Source of the DNA: Bacteroidales bacterium UBA1745
GTDB taxonomy: Bacteria > Bacteroidota > Bacteroidia > Bacteroidales > UBA932
NCBI GenBank assembly: GCA_002314885.1
Contig: DCHT01000014.1
Coordinates: forward strand, 1-31,711
DNA length: 31,711 nucleotides
Reading direction: 5' to 3'
Below are positions 21,544-30,971 of the stretch, piece by piece. Below the pieces are notes generated by a model that saw only the letters and a program-made list of their open reading frames with translations, did no database searches and had not been told where the DNA came from. The number at the start of each line of letters is the position of its first letter. The first letter of the stretch is position 1. The position numbers and the translations under genes were made by a program.

Positions 21544-24522
21544 ATGCAGAACAAAGGTTTAATCAGGCTCGTAGCCATCTGCCTTTTCCTTGCCTGCATC
21601 TGGCAGCTTTCCTTCACCGCAGTCTCAAAGATTCAGGAGAAGAGGGCAAACGCCTATGCAGACGAAGTAGTGGCAGCGCTCACGGGCGACCAGACTTCCG
21701 ACGAGATCAACGACGTCAGGAAGAGCAGCTACAACGAGTTCATCGACTCTGTTTCCGCTAAGACCGGCATCTTCTCCTACAAGGCTGCACAGTCCAAGGA
21801 GATCAACCTCGGCCTCGACCTCAAGGGCGGTATGAACGTTATGCTCCAGGTTCAGCTCGAGGACCTCGTAAAGGCACTCGCTGACAACAGCAAGGACGCA
21901 GACTTCCTCGCAGCACTCGAGGAGGCTAAGGTAAACAGCGTGAACTCAAGGTCAGATCTCATCACTCTCTTCGGTGAGTCCTGGAAGGCCAGGACCGCAG
22001 AGAGCGGCCGCAAGCTCAACGAGATCTTCGGAACCTATGAGAACAGGGAGAAAATCAACGGCGAGACCTCTGATGAGGAAGTCCTCAAGGTCATCAAGGC
22101 TGAGGCCGAGAGCGCAGTTTCCAACTCCTTCCAGGTTCTCCGTAACCGTATCGACCGCTTCGGCGTAACCCAGCCAAACATCCAGAAGCTCGGCAACTCA
22201 GGACGTATCCTCGTCGAACTTCCAGGTGTGAAGGAGCCAGAGCGTGTTCGTAAGCTCCTCCAGGGTACCGCATCCCTCGAGTTCTGGACCACTTTCAAGA
22301 ACAGCGAGATCTATCCTTACCTCGCACAGGCTGACGCTATGCTCGCAGAGCTCGCAGCAGCTGAGCCAGTTGAGGCTCCAGTTGTCAATGGTCTTGACTC
22401 ACTTGCTGCAGCACAGAACGAAGAGGCAGAGTTTGCTAAGCAGCACCCTCTCTTCGCTGTCCTCCAGCCAGCTCCTCAGAACTACAACACCGCTTGCATC
22501 GGTTATGCAAACTACTCAGACACCGCAAAGGTCAACAAGATCCTTGCTTCTGACGAGGTTGCAAACATCCTTCCTCCAGAGCTCATCCCTATGTGGGGTG
22601 TCAAGCCTGTAGAGGGTTCCGAGAACATCTACGAGCTCGTTGCCATCAAGTCCACTTCACGTGACGGCAAGGCTCCTCTCGACGGTGGCGCAATCACTGA
22701 CGCACGCGCTCAGCTGAGCAACAGCGGCCGCACCGAGTATGAGGTTTCTATGACTATGAACGCTGAGGGCGCCAACATCTGGGCCCGCCTGACCAAGGAC
22801 AACATCGGCAACCAGGTTGCCATCGTCCTCGACGGTATGGTTTACTCATATCCTACCGTACAGAGCGAAATCAGCGGCGGTTCTTCACAGATCACCGGCC
22901 GTTTCGGCGAGGAAGAGGCTGAGGACCTTGCAAACGTCCTCAAGTCAGGTAAGCTCCCAGCCCCTGCAACTATCGTTCAGGAGCAGGTTGTAGGTCCTTC
23001 CCTCGGTAGCGAATCAATCAACGCAGGTCTCATCTCCTTCGCGATTGCATTCTGCCTCGTGCTCATCTATATGGTATTCTTCTATCAGGGCGCCGGCATC
23101 GTTGCCGACATCGCACTCCTCTGCAACGTGCTCCTCCTCTTCGGTGCGCTCGTTTCATTCGGTGCAGTCCTCACGCTCCCTGGTATCGCAGGTCTCGTCC
23201 TTACCCTCGGTATGGCAGTCGATGCGAACGTCATCATCTATGAGAGAGTCAAGGAAGAGCTTCGCGCCGGCAAGGGTCTCAGCAAGGCAATCGCTGACGG
23301 TTATGCAAACGCATACTCCGCAATCATCGACGGCCAGGTGACCACCATCCTCACCGGTCTCGTACTCTTCGTATTCGGTTCAGGTCCTGTTAAGGGCTTC
23401 GCTACTACCCTCATCATCGGTATCATCACTTCCGTTCTCACCTCTATCTTCATCACCCGCATCATCTTTGATGACCGTGTAAGCAAGGGCAAGAACGTCA
23501 CCTTCACCAACAAGCTTACCGAGAACTTCCTCCAGAACACCCGCGTTGACTTCGTTGGCAAGAGGATGATCACCTACATCATCTCAGGCTGCCTCATCCT
23601 TGCATCCATCCTTTCAATCAGCATCAAGGGCTTCACCTATGGCGTTGACTTCACCGGTGGTCGTTCATTCGTCGTGAAGTTCGACAAGACCGTCACTTCA
23701 GAGGATGTCCGCGCTGCTGTCATCGCAGTATTCGACGCAAAGGACAAGGACGCATCCGTCGAGGTTAAGCAGTTCGGTTCTGATGACCAGATGAAGATCA
23801 CCACTTCTTATAAGTATAACATCGAGACTTCTGACGTTGACGACGAGATCGAGGCTATGCTCTATGAGGCAGTTGGTCAGTTCTATGAGGTTGACCCTGG
23901 ATTCGACGGCTTCCGTTCAACCCTCGACAACCCTAACGGTATCATCTCTTCCGACAAGGTTGGTGCAACCATCGCTAACGATATCAAGAGGTCTGCAGTC
24001 ATCTCCGTGATCCTCGCCCTCATCGTTATCTTCGCCTACATCGCAATCAGGTTCAAGAACTGGACTTGGGGTCTCGGTGGCGTGGCTTCACTTGCCCACA
24101 CCGCAATCATCGTGATCGGCTTCTTCTCAATCTTCACCGGAATCCTTCCATTCACCCTCGACGTAGACTCTACGTTCATCGCTGCTATCCTGACCATCAT
24201 CGGTTACGCTATCAACGATAACGTGGTTATCTTCGACCGTATCCGTGAGTATAGGACTCTCCATCCAAAGGCAGCTCTGAAGGAGAACGTGAACGAGGCT
24301 CTCAACAGCACTCTCTCACGTACTATGAACACCTCCCTCACCACTCTCCTCACTATGCTTGCAATCGCAATCTTCGGTGGCGAGGTTATCCGTGGTCTTG
24401 CAGTTGCCCTCATCCTCGGTATCATCATCGGTACCTACGCTTCTATCTTCATCGGTACTCCAGTTATGTATGACGTGGAAATGGCCGTTGAGAGAAGAAA
24501 AGCAAAGAAGGCTGACAAGTAA
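21544..24522 (+). CDS. secDF: Protein translocase SecDF, fused SecD and SecF
   Basis: 992 residues. SecDF uses the proton gradient to pull exported proteins through SecYEG on the periplasmic side. The start at 21544 (MQNKGLIRLVAICLFLACIW) begins the first membrane helix. An upstream in-frame TTG at 21478 overlaps the promoter and is rejected. The SecD half has the GLDLKGGMNVMLQV segment, a large periplasmic P1 region with a low-complexity insert (about residues 255-310), then six-helix bundle motifs including GLVLTLGMAVDANVIIYERVKEEL. The SecF half begins around residue 680 with YGVDFTGGRSFVV and repeats the membrane motif as IIGYAINDNVVIFDRIRE. It is monocistronic with a strong terminator. 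Codons are biased towards GCT/GTT/GGT, as in other likely highly expressed genes here. Confidence 0.97.
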   Translation: MQNKGLIRLVAICLFLACIWQLSFTAVSKIQEKRANAYADEVVAALTGDQTSDEINDVRKSSYNEFIDSVSAKTGIFSYKAAQSKEINLGLDLKGGMNVMLQVQLEDLVKALADNSKDADFLAALEEAKVNSVNSRSDLITLFGESWKARTAESGRKLNEIFGTYENREKINGETSDEEVLKVIKAEAESAVSNSFQVLRNRIDRFGVTQPNIQKLGNSGRILVELPGVKEPERVRKLLQGTASLEFWTTFKNSEIYPYLAQADAMLAELAAAEPVEAPVVNGLDSLAAAQNEEAEFAKQHPLFAVLQPAPQNYNTACIGYANYSDTAKVNKILASDEVANILPPELIPMWGVKPVEGSENIYELVAIKSTSRDGKAPLDGGAITDARAQLSNSGRTEYEVSMTMNAEGANIWARLTKDNIGNQVAIVLDGMVYSYPTVQSEISGGSSQITGRFGEEEAEDLANVLKSGKLPAPATIVQEQVVGPSLGSESINAGLISFAIAFCLVLIYMVFFYQGAGIVADIALLCNVLLLFGALVSFGAVLTLPGIAGLVLTLGMAVDANVIIYERVKEELRAGKGLSKAIADGYANAYSAIIDGQVTTILTGLVLFVFGSGPVKGFATTLIIGIITSVLTSIFITRIIFDDRVSKGKNVTFTNKLTENFLQNTRVDFVGKRMITYIISGCLILASILSISIKGFTYGVDFTGGRSFVVKFDKTVTSEDVRAAVIAVFDAKDKDASVEVKQFGSDDQMKITTSYKYNIETSDVDDEIEAMLYEAVGQFYEVDPGFDGFRSTLDNPNGIISSDKVGATIANDIKRSAVISVILALIVIFAYIAIRFKNWTWGLGGVASLAHTAIIVIGFFSIFTGILPFTLDVDSTFIAAILTIIGYAINDNVVIFDRIREYRTLHPKAALKENVNEALNSTLSRTMNTSLTTLLTMLAIAIFGGEVIRGLAVALILGIIIGTYASIFIGTPVMYDVEMAVERRKAKKADK

Positions 24523-24540
24523 TAGCAAATAATTTGATAG

Positions 24541-24572
24541 AAAAAACCCTGAAAGCAATTTCGGGGTTTTTT
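24541..24572 (+). terminator. Strong hairpin terminator after secDF
   Basis: A 14-pair stem: the A-rich arm 24541-24554 (AAAAAACCCTGAAA) pairs with 24559-24572, with one U-G pair, around the tetraloop GCAA and ending in six T residues. It sits just ahead of the dnaE promoter box. Confidence 0.9.
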
Positions 24573-24581
24573 CTTTGTTTA

Positions 24582-24589
24582 TATATTTG
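24582..24589 (+). promoter_or_regulatory. -7 box of dnaE, directly against the start codon
   Basis: TATATTTG is an exact TAnnTTTG match, ending only 4 bp before the dnaE ATG at 24594. No exact TTTG is seen at the right distance. The matching position (about 24559-24562, TTTC) falls inside the secDF terminator. Confidence 0.5.
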
Positions 24590-24593
24590 CAAT

Positions 24594-27500
24594 ATGTCAT
24601 TCGCTCATCTACACGTCCATACCCAATACTCCATCCTCGATGGATTTGCAGCCATTCCTAAGCTCTTTGACAGGGCCGAGGAACTCGGCATGCCCGCCCT
24701 TGCAATAACAGATCACGGAAATATGTACGGCGTGAAGGAGTTCTTCAAATTCGCGTCGAAGCATCCGAAGGTAAAGCCTATCATCGGATGCGAGGTTTAC
24801 GTGACCAGGGGCTATGACCACAGGATAAAGGACACTGAGCACAAGAGATACTACCACCTCATCCTCCTGGCCAAGAACTACGACGGCTACAAGAACCTGA
24901 TGAAGATCGTCTCCACGGGACATCTGGAGGGCAAATACTATGACAAGCCGAGGGTGGACCACTCCGTCATCGAGAAATATCATCGCAACCTCATCTGCCT
25001 TTCTGCCTGCATCGCGGGAGAAGTGCCGAGAAAGATACTCAACGGAGACCTCACCGGCGCAAGGGAAGCCGTGGAATGGCATAAGAACCTGTTCGGCGAC
25101 GACTACTATCTCGAGGTGCAGCTCCACAGGACCGAAGTTCCGGGGCTCAGCCAGGAGGTGTACGAAAACCAGATCATAGCGAATGACGCTATCTTCGACC
25201 TTGCCGAGGATCTCGGAGTAAAGGTCGTGGCCACCAACGACGTCCACTTCGTGAAGAAGGAGGACGGTCCAGTCCACGATGTGCTCATCTGCCTCAACAC
25301 AGGCGTGAAAGTGGATGATGTGGACCGTCTGCACTACACCCAGCAGGAGTATCTCAAGAGCGAGGACGAGATGAGGGCGCTTTTCCCTCGCCATCCGGAA
25401 GTAATCGACAACACGATGGAAATCGTGGAAAAGATCGAATCCTTCAAGATCGACCGAGGACACGTGCTGCCGAAGTACGAACTTCCGGCTGACTTCGTTG
25501 CGGACATCGACAACCAGCTTGCAAAATACAAGGATATCATAGACGTAGGCCGCTGCGACAAGGAGGGCAATGAACGCGGAGAAGAATTCTGCAGGTCCGT
25601 CGCATACCTATGTAATATGACGTACGAGGGCGCGCACATACGTTATGGAGAGACCTTCACCGAAGAACAGGCTTCCCGTATCGAGTTCGAGCTCAAGACC
25701 ATCTGCCGAATGGGCTTCCCTGACTACTTCCTCATCGTACAGGACTACATCAGGGCATCCAGGGCAATGGGATATATGGTCGGTCCCGGTCGTGGTTCCG
25801 CAGCGGGATCCGTTGTTGCATACTGCCTCTGGATCACCAACCTCGACCCTATCAAGTACCAGCTCCTGTTCGAGAGGTTCCTCAACCCTGACCGTATCAG
25901 TATGCCTGATATCGACGTCGACTTCGAAAACCTCCCTGCAGCGCACAAATATGTAGAAGACCACTATGGTCTCGACCACGTTTCCCGAGTTATCACCTTC
26001 GGTACTATGGCCGCAAAGAGCGCCATCAAGGACGTGGCCCGTGCCTACAATGTGACCATAGAGGAGTCCAACAGGCTCGCAAAGATGGTTCCGGACCGAC
26101 TCAGCGAAAAGGTCGAGAAGGAATATCTTTTCAATCCGAAGCTCGACGAGCTCAAGCCTGGTTTCAAGACCTACGAGAAGGACGTGGAGGTGGACGACCC
26201 GGACAACCCTGGCCAGAAGATAACGGTTTCCAAGACCTATCAGAAGGGTATGGAGGAGGTCGACGTGAAGATCAACCTCAAGAACTGCTACAGACTCGTC
26301 CCTGAATTCAAGCAGGAGCTCAAGGAAGGCAGCGACCTGAACAAGAAGGTGCTCGAGGTGGCCCTCCAGATGGAAGGCAGCATCAAGAGCGTCGGCGTGC
26401 ACGCCTGTGCAACCATCATCGGCCGAGGAGACCTTATGGACTATATCCCTCTCTGTCTCTCAACCGACCCTAACGAGGTGGACGAGAACGGCAAGAAGAA
26501 GGAGTTCAGGACCTCGGAATACGACGGCCACTACATTGAGGACGTGGGAATGCTCAAGATGGACTTCCTCGGCCTCAACACCCTTACGATCATACACAAG
26601 ACCCTGGACCTCGTCAAGAAGAGATTCGGCATCGACATAGACATCGAGGCCATTCCTATCGACGACAAGCCTACCTACGAACTCTATGGACGCGGCGACA
26701 CCAAGAGCGTGTTCCAGTTTGAGTCCCCTGGTATGATGAACTGGCTGCAGAAACTCCAGCCGGAGCGCTTCGAGGACCTCATCGCGATGAACGCCCTCTA
26801 TCGTCCGGGCCCTATGGACTATATTCCGGACTTCGTGGAGAGAAAGCTCGGCCACCAGAAGATCGAGTATGACCTCGCGGATATGGAAGAATACCTGCAG
26901 GACACCTACGGAGTTACCGTTTATCAGGAACAGGTGATGCTTCTTTCCCAGAAACTTGCCAACTTCACCAAGGGTGAGGCCGACAAGCTGCGTAAGGCTA
27001 TGGGTAAGAAGATGATCGACGTGCTGAACTCCCTCAAGGACAAGTTTATGTCCGGAGGTATCGCAAACGGCCATCCTGAAAGAACCCTCGACAAGATATG
27101 GAAGGACTGGGAGAAGTTCGCACAGTATGCGTTCAACAAGTCCCACGCCACCTGCTATGCCTGGGTCAGCTACCAGACAGGTTACCTCAAGTGCCATTAT
27201 CCATCAGAATTCCAGGCCGCCAACCTCACTGCGAACCTCGGTAATGCCGAGGAAATCCGCAATATTATGGCGGATTGCAAGAAGAACCACATCCGCGTAC
27301 TCAGCCCTGATGTGAACGAATCAGACGAGGAGTTCTCAGTAAACAAGAACGGCGACATTCGCTTCGGACTTGCGGGCATCAAGAGCTTCGGCGCACAGGG
27401 TCGACTGGTTATTGCCGAGAGGGAGGCCAACGGTCTTTTCACCGACGTCTTCGACTTCTTCGAGAGAATGGTCAAGAAAGTCAGCAAGAAGGGTATCGAA

Positions 27501-28403
27501 TGCCTCAAGGACTCCGGAGCATTGGACAGTTTCGGTATAATGCGTACCCAGTATTCTCAGCCGACCAGGACTGGTGAAACCCTTCTGGATGCCCTCTGGA
27601 AATACGGAGAAAACTTCCAGGCCGCTAACGAAGACACTGCGGCATCCCTCTTCGGAGACGCGGAGGAGTGCAAGCCTCAGAGGCCTGAAATCCCAGAATA
27701 TATTCCTGTCCACGACCTCGAGGTACTCCATAAGGAAAAGGAACTCGTGGGTATGTACCTTTCATCCCACCCTCTCGACAAATACAGCTTCGAGATGGAG
27801 AACTTCACGACGGCAAACTTTGCCCAGCTGCCGGAAATCATCAAGAACAGCCACGATGCCAAGAAGCCTTGCAACGTGACCGTCGGCTGCTTTGTGATGA
27901 GCACCACCCAGAGGATGACAAAGACCGGAAAGCCGTTCCTGGAGGTGAATCTCGAGGACTTTGAAGCTCCTTACAGCCTCAGGCTCTTCGGCAAGAATTA
28001 CGAGGAATTCGCCGACAAGTTCAAGGAAGGACAGGCTCTTCTCGTGGACGGACGCGTGGAGGAAAGGTTCCGCGTGAAGCCTCAGCCTGGTATGCCGGAG
28101 GTGGACGTGGAATACGAATTCAAGGTCAAGTCAGCAATGCACCTTGGCAACGCCGGAGAATCCCTGATCAAGGAACTCAGCCTGCGCATCAGCCTGGACC
28201 GCATCAACAAGGATCTGGAAAAGAAGATGGTCGCCGCCCTCAAGGCCCACAAAGGCAAAAACAAAGTGGCCCTCCTGATCTACAACCCAGCCAGGAAAGC
28301 CACGGCGGAATTCGCCCTGAACAAGTTCACGGTCGCAGTTTCGACAGACCTCATCGACAGCCTCAAAGCCTTAGGCTTCGAGTGCAATGTCAAGAGATCG
28401 TAA
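24594..28403 (+). CDS. dnaE: DNA polymerase III alpha subunit
   Basis: 1269 residues, the replicative polymerase. The start at 24594 gives the conserved MSFAHLHVHTQYSILDG; a 20-residue in-frame extension lies across the secDF terminator and is rejected. The N-terminal PHP domain is present (HLHVHTQYS, ALAITDHGNMYGV, IGCEVYVTRGYD, TNDVHFV; about 1-270). The palm domain carries the catalytic aspartate motif RISMPDIDVDFE (about 439-450), preceded by VGPGRGSAAGSVVAYCL. The thumb and fingers are followed by tandem helix-hairpin-helix segments (about 880-980, GDIRFGLAGIKSFG) and an OB fold near the C-terminus (about 1095-1165, VTVGCFVMSTTQRMTKTGKPFLEVNLEDF). It lacks the exonuclease insert of PolC, so it is DnaE-type. 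It ends 6 bp from the convergent gene. Confidence 0.97.
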   Translation: MSFAHLHVHTQYSILDGFAAIPKLFDRAEELGMPALAITDHGNMYGVKEFFKFASKHPKVKPIIGCEVYVTRGYDHRIKDTEHKRYYHLILLAKNYDGYKNLMKIVSTGHLEGKYYDKPRVDHSVIEKYHRNLICLSACIAGEVPRKILNGDLTGAREAVEWHKNLFGDDYYLEVQLHRTEVPGLSQEVYENQIIANDAIFDLAEDLGVKVVATNDVHFVKKEDGPVHDVLICLNTGVKVDDVDRLHYTQQEYLKSEDEMRALFPRHPEVIDNTMEIVEKIESFKIDRGHVLPKYELPADFVADIDNQLAKYKDIIDVGRCDKEGNERGEEFCRSVAYLCNMTYEGAHIRYGETFTEEQASRIEFELKTICRMGFPDYFLIVQDYIRASRAMGYMVGPGRGSAAGSVVAYCLWITNLDPIKYQLLFERFLNPDRISMPDIDVDFENLPAAHKYVEDHYGLDHVSRVITFGTMAAKSAIKDVARAYNVTIEESNRLAKMVPDRLSEKVEKEYLFNPKLDELKPGFKTYEKDVEVDDPDNPGQKITVSKTYQKGMEEVDVKINLKNCYRLVPEFKQELKEGSDLNKKVLEVALQMEGSIKSVGVHACATIIGRGDLMDYIPLCLSTDPNEVDENGKKKEFRTSEYDGHYIEDVGMLKMDFLGLNTLTIIHKTLDLVKKRFGIDIDIEAIPIDDKPTYELYGRGDTKSVFQFESPGMMNWLQKLQPERFEDLIAMNALYRPGPMDYIPDFVERKLGHQKIEYDLADMEEYLQDTYGVTVYQEQVMLLSQKLANFTKGEADKLRKAMGKKMIDVLNSLKDKFMSGGIANGHPERTLDKIWKDWEKFAQYAFNKSHATCYAWVSYQTGYLKCHYPSEFQAANLTANLGNAEEIRNIMADCKKNHIRVLSPDVNESDEEFSVNKNGDIRFGLAGIKSFGAQGRLVIAEREANGLFTDVFDFFERMVKKVSKKGIECLKDSGALDSFGIMRTQYSQPTRTGETLLDALWKYGENFQAANEDTAASLFGDAEECKPQRPEIPEYIPVHDLEVLHKEKELVGMYLSSHPLDKYSFEMENFTTANFAQLPEIIKNSHDAKKPCNVTVGCFVMSTTQRMTKTGKPFLEVNLEDFEAPYSLRLFGKNYEEFADKFKEGQALLVDGRVEERFRVKPQPGMPEVDVEYEFKVKSAMHLGNAGESLIKELSLRISLDRINKDLEKKMVAALKAHKGKNKVALLIYNPARKATAEFALNKFTVAVSTDLIDSLKALGFECNVKRS

Positions 28404-28409
28404 ATTTCT

Positions 28410-29273
28410 CTAGAAAATCAGAGTAGCAGTGATTGGATTATGGTCAGAAATGAACTTTCTGTCCATATAAGGCTTGGTGACAGTCTTGAATCCTGGGCAG
28501 GAAGAGAAGCCTGAATAATAGATGTAGTCAATCACCTTTGCAGACTTGCCCCAACCGTTGAATGATGGCTCATTATCGGTTGAAAGGGCGTGAATCCTGG
28601 CGCTCTTCATTACCTTGTCAAGCTCCACGAGACCCTCGTCGTCCGGAGTGATGTTGAAGTCGCCGGTAAGCACCATAGGATAGCCGTTAGGATTCATCTC
28701 AGCAATCTTGCGAACCACAAGTGCAAGGCCCTCTTTCCTGGCCTCAACTCCTCTGTGGTCGAGATGGGTGTTCACGAAGTAGAACATCTTGCCGCTCCTC
28801 TTGTCCTTGAGGAGGGTCCAGGTGGCAGTACGAGGATATCTTGCATCCCAGCCCTTGCTGCCAGGGACATCGGGAGTCTCTGAAAGCCAGTAGGTACCCC
28901 ACTTTACGAGCTTGATGGTCTTGGTGTTGTAGAACACGTCCATCCTCTCACCCTTCTTTCCGTCGTCACGGCCTACGCCAACGCATTTGTAGCCCATACG
29001 GCCCTGGTGTCCGTCGAAATATGAGGTAATCATATTCTCCTGGAAATCCACGCACTCCTGTACGCCGAAAACGTCTGGCTTCTGGTCCTCTATCATCATT
29101 CCTGTGGCAGGATAGCGATACTGCCAGGAATTGGTTCCGTCATCGGCTCCGCCATACCTTATATTATATGACATAACGAATATGGAAGCCGGCTCAGTGG
29201 ATTTCTTCTTTGCCTGGCAGAAAGACGGCATCAGCATTGCGATGGCCGCAAGGATAAGCAACTGCTTTTTCAT
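28410..29273 (-). CDS. Secreted endonuclease/exonuclease/phosphatase (EEP) family protein
   Basis: 287 residues. Signal peptide 1-21. All metal-site motifs of the EEP fold are present: MSYNIRYG (Asn near residue 37), GVQEC (the Glu that binds metal), NTHLDHRG (His), TGDFNITPDD (Asp/Asn), IDYIYYSG (Asp) and the terminal SDHNPITATL (Asp-His pair). The enzyme is therefore predicted active on a phosphodiester. Family members act on DNA, inositol phosphates or sphingomyelin. The export signal makes DNA repair unlikely and favours a periplasmic or outer phosphodiesterase. The gene stands alone, 6 bp from the end of dnaE with no terminator visible between them, and is divergent from the ThiL-like gene. 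The substrate cannot be predicted. Confidence 0.92.
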   Translation of the reverse strand: MKKQLLILAAIAMLMPSFCQAKKKSTEPASIFVMSYNIRYGGADDGTNSWQYRYPATGMMIEDQKPDVFGVQECVDFQENMITSYFDGHQGRMGYKCVGVGRDDGKKGERMDVFYNTKTIKLVKWGTYWLSETPDVPGSKGWDARYPRTATWTLLKDKRSGKMFYFVNTHLDHRGVEARKEGLALVVRKIAEMNPNGYPMVLTGDFNITPDDEGLVELDKVMKSARIHALSTDNEPSFNGWGKSAKVIDYIYYSGFSSCPGFKTVTKPYMDRKFISDHNPITATLIF

Positions 29274-29306
29274 CTGTTTTGAGATACTTTAATTAGGCTT
29301 ACAAGG

Positions 29307-29314
29307 CAAATTTA
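29307..29314 (-). promoter_or_regulatory. Possible -7 box for the EEP-family gene
   Basis: Minus-strand TAAATTTG matches TAnnTTTG 33 bp before the ATG at 29273, with start expected near 29300. No upstream TTTG box at the usual spacing. Confidence 0.4.
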
Positions 29315-29356
29315 CTAATTATTTCCTAACTTCGCCTTAATAGAATTTCAAATAAG

Positions 29357-30370
29357 ATGTCCCAGGAAAGCTTTTCATCCCTCGGTAAGATCGAGGCCAT
29401 CAAAAAACTCTACGAAGGAACCCCATACACCGCATTCGACTCCTGCTGGTTCGAGACCGCCGGAAAGGGTTATTCCACCACCAAATCCAAAGTACTGCTC
29501 GAAGGAATAGACTTCGATCTCACCTATTTCCCGCTCAAGCATCTTGGCTACAAGAGCGTGATTGAAGTCACGGGTGAACTGTATGCGGAAATGTCACACC
29601 CTCGCACCCTGGACGTAATCCTTGGCATCTCTGCCAAACTGGACTTCGTTCAGATCAAGGAGATATGGGAAGGAGTTGTCGCCGCCGCAAGGGAACACGG
29701 CTACAAGAAGGTCGGACTCGACCTCGTGCCATCCAAGAACGGACTTTGCATAAGCGTCAGCGCCAGCGGAGAAACTACACTGTTGGAGGCTAAGAGACGT
29801 CCTGCGGCCAAGAGTATGGACCTCATCTGCATCTCAGGCAATCTGGGCGCAGCCTTCCTCGGCCTCAACGTGCTCGAAAGGGAGAAACTCAGATTCTCAA
29901 AAGAGGGCGAAAGCGCACAGCAGCCTAAACTCGACGAGTACAAGCACCTTGTGGGAGCATATCTGAAGCCCGAACTCCCAGCCAACGTCCTCAAAGAGCT
30001 CACAGACGCGGAAATAGTGCCTTCTTTCGGCTATTTCGTGACTAGGGGACTGGCAGACTCACTCAGGTGTCTTACGCGCGACAGCGGCCTCGGAGCCAAG
30101 GTTTACGTCGATCGCATACCTTTTGCCGGCAACACCTTCGACGTCAGCAAGGAACTCGGAATAGACGCTATGACCGCTGCGCTCAACGGAGGAGACGACT
30201 GCAGGCTGCTCTTCACCATTCCTATCGGAAAGCACGACAAGTTCCGCCACGATTTCCAGACCTTCGACATCATCGGCCATCTGGCCAAGCCGGAGGTTGG
30301 GACAGTAATAGTAACCCCGGACGGTGCTGAGATTCCAGTACGCGCCCAGGGTTGGGATAATCCAGAATAA
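29357..30370 (+). CDS. ThiL-family (AIR synthase-like) protein with eroded active site
   Basis: 337 residues. It aligns along its length with thiamine-monophosphate kinase of Bacteroidota: EGIDFDLTYFPLKHLGYKSVIEV (about 49-72), DLICISGNLGAAFLGLNVLEREKL, the central GLADSLRCL and ALNGGDDCRLLFTIP. ThiL makes TPP from TMP using ATP and several Mg2+ held by conserved Asp residues. Most of these are changed: GDDAA is replaced by the FDSCWF region; SD-x-x-AMGA by TGELYAEMS; GGDTT by GLDLVPS; SDGL by TRGL. Only the late GG(D/E)D is kept. The chain is full length with no frameshift, so selection has kept it, probably as a non-kinase or pseudoenzyme. A true thiL must lie elsewhere if the cell needs it. 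It converges on the small lipoprotein gene (8 bp). Confidence 0.8.
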   Translation: MSQESFSSLGKIEAIKKLYEGTPYTAFDSCWFETAGKGYSTTKSKVLLEGIDFDLTYFPLKHLGYKSVIEVTGELYAEMSHPRTLDVILGISAKLDFVQIKEIWEGVVAAAREHGYKKVGLDLVPSKNGLCISVSASGETTLLEAKRRPAAKSMDLICISGNLGAAFLGLNVLEREKLRFSKEGESAQQPKLDEYKHLVGAYLKPELPANVLKELTDAEIVPSFGYFVTRGLADSLRCLTRDSGLGAKVYVDRIPFAGNTFDVSKELGIDAMTAALNGGDDCRLLFTIPIGKHDKFRHDFQTFDIIGHLAKPEVGTVIVTPDGAEIPVRAQGWDNPE

Positions 30371-30378
30371 TTTAATTA

Positions 30379-30924
30379 TTACTTTCCGAGGCTTCCGAAG
30401 ATGCTTCCGAGAGCAGTGCTGATGGTGCTGGCGTTGGAAAGAACGCTGGCAGTCTTGTTAGCTGCGCTCTGTGCGGTGGTAGTTGCTTCCTGAGCCTCCT
30501 CAGAACCGGCAACGGTAGTTGCAAGGTCGCCGAGGGTGGTGGTAACTGCAGATGCTGCATCCTGCTCTACGAGACCTGTTGAACCAAGTACAAGGCCCTT
30601 TGCAAAGCTCTTCTTGTAGGTAGCGTCAGTGCTCTTGAGGTCCTGGATAGAAGACATCAGGGCAGCTGCGGTAAGAAGGTTGGTTGCGTTGGAAAGGTCA
30701 AGCTTCTTGCCATTGGCAACATAAGAAGCATAGAGGCTCTTGAGGGCAGTACCTGCGCTCTGACCATTGCTCTGTGCAGTTGCTGCATCAGTAGTAGTGG
30801 TAGTAGCAGTGGTCTCAGTGCTTGCAGTGCTGTCGGTGGTGGCAGTTGACTTATTGAACAAAGAGCAGGAAACTGCAAGGAGGGATGCTGCTGCAACGGC
30901 AGCGAAAATTCTTGTTGCTTTCAT
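30379..30924 (-). CDS. Small Thr/Ala-rich lipoprotein of unknown function
   Basis: 181 residues. A lipobox ends AVSC with Cys20, followed by a low-complexity Thr/Ser/Ala stretch (about 24-58, including a run of five Thr) that looks like a flexible surface linker. The C-terminal 120 residues are predicted helical, small-residue rich, with a periodic Ala/Thr/Ser pattern and the recognisable turns KSLYASYVANGKKLDLSNATNLL and KKSFAKGLVLGSTG. Two short stretches near Ala-Ala-Leu resemble helices that could pack on a membrane, but no domain is recognised. It lies 47 bp downstream of glyS on the same strand with no terminator visible, so it may be cotranscribed. Its codons lean to GCT, GTT and ACT, as in the other likely abundant envelope proteins of this window. 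Confidence 0.78.
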   Translation of the reverse strand: MKATRIFAAVAAASLLAVSCSLFNKSTATTDSTASTETTATTTTTDAATAQSNGQSAGTALKSLYASYVANGKKLDLSNATNLLTAAALMSSIQDLKSTDATYKKSFAKGLVLGSTGLVEQDAASAVTTTLGDLATTVAGSEEAQEATTTAQSAANKTASVLSNASTISTALGSIFGSLGK

Positions 30925-30971
30925 TTCTAAATGTTTTATGTCAGTATTTGACGTATAAATTTTTCTGAGGT

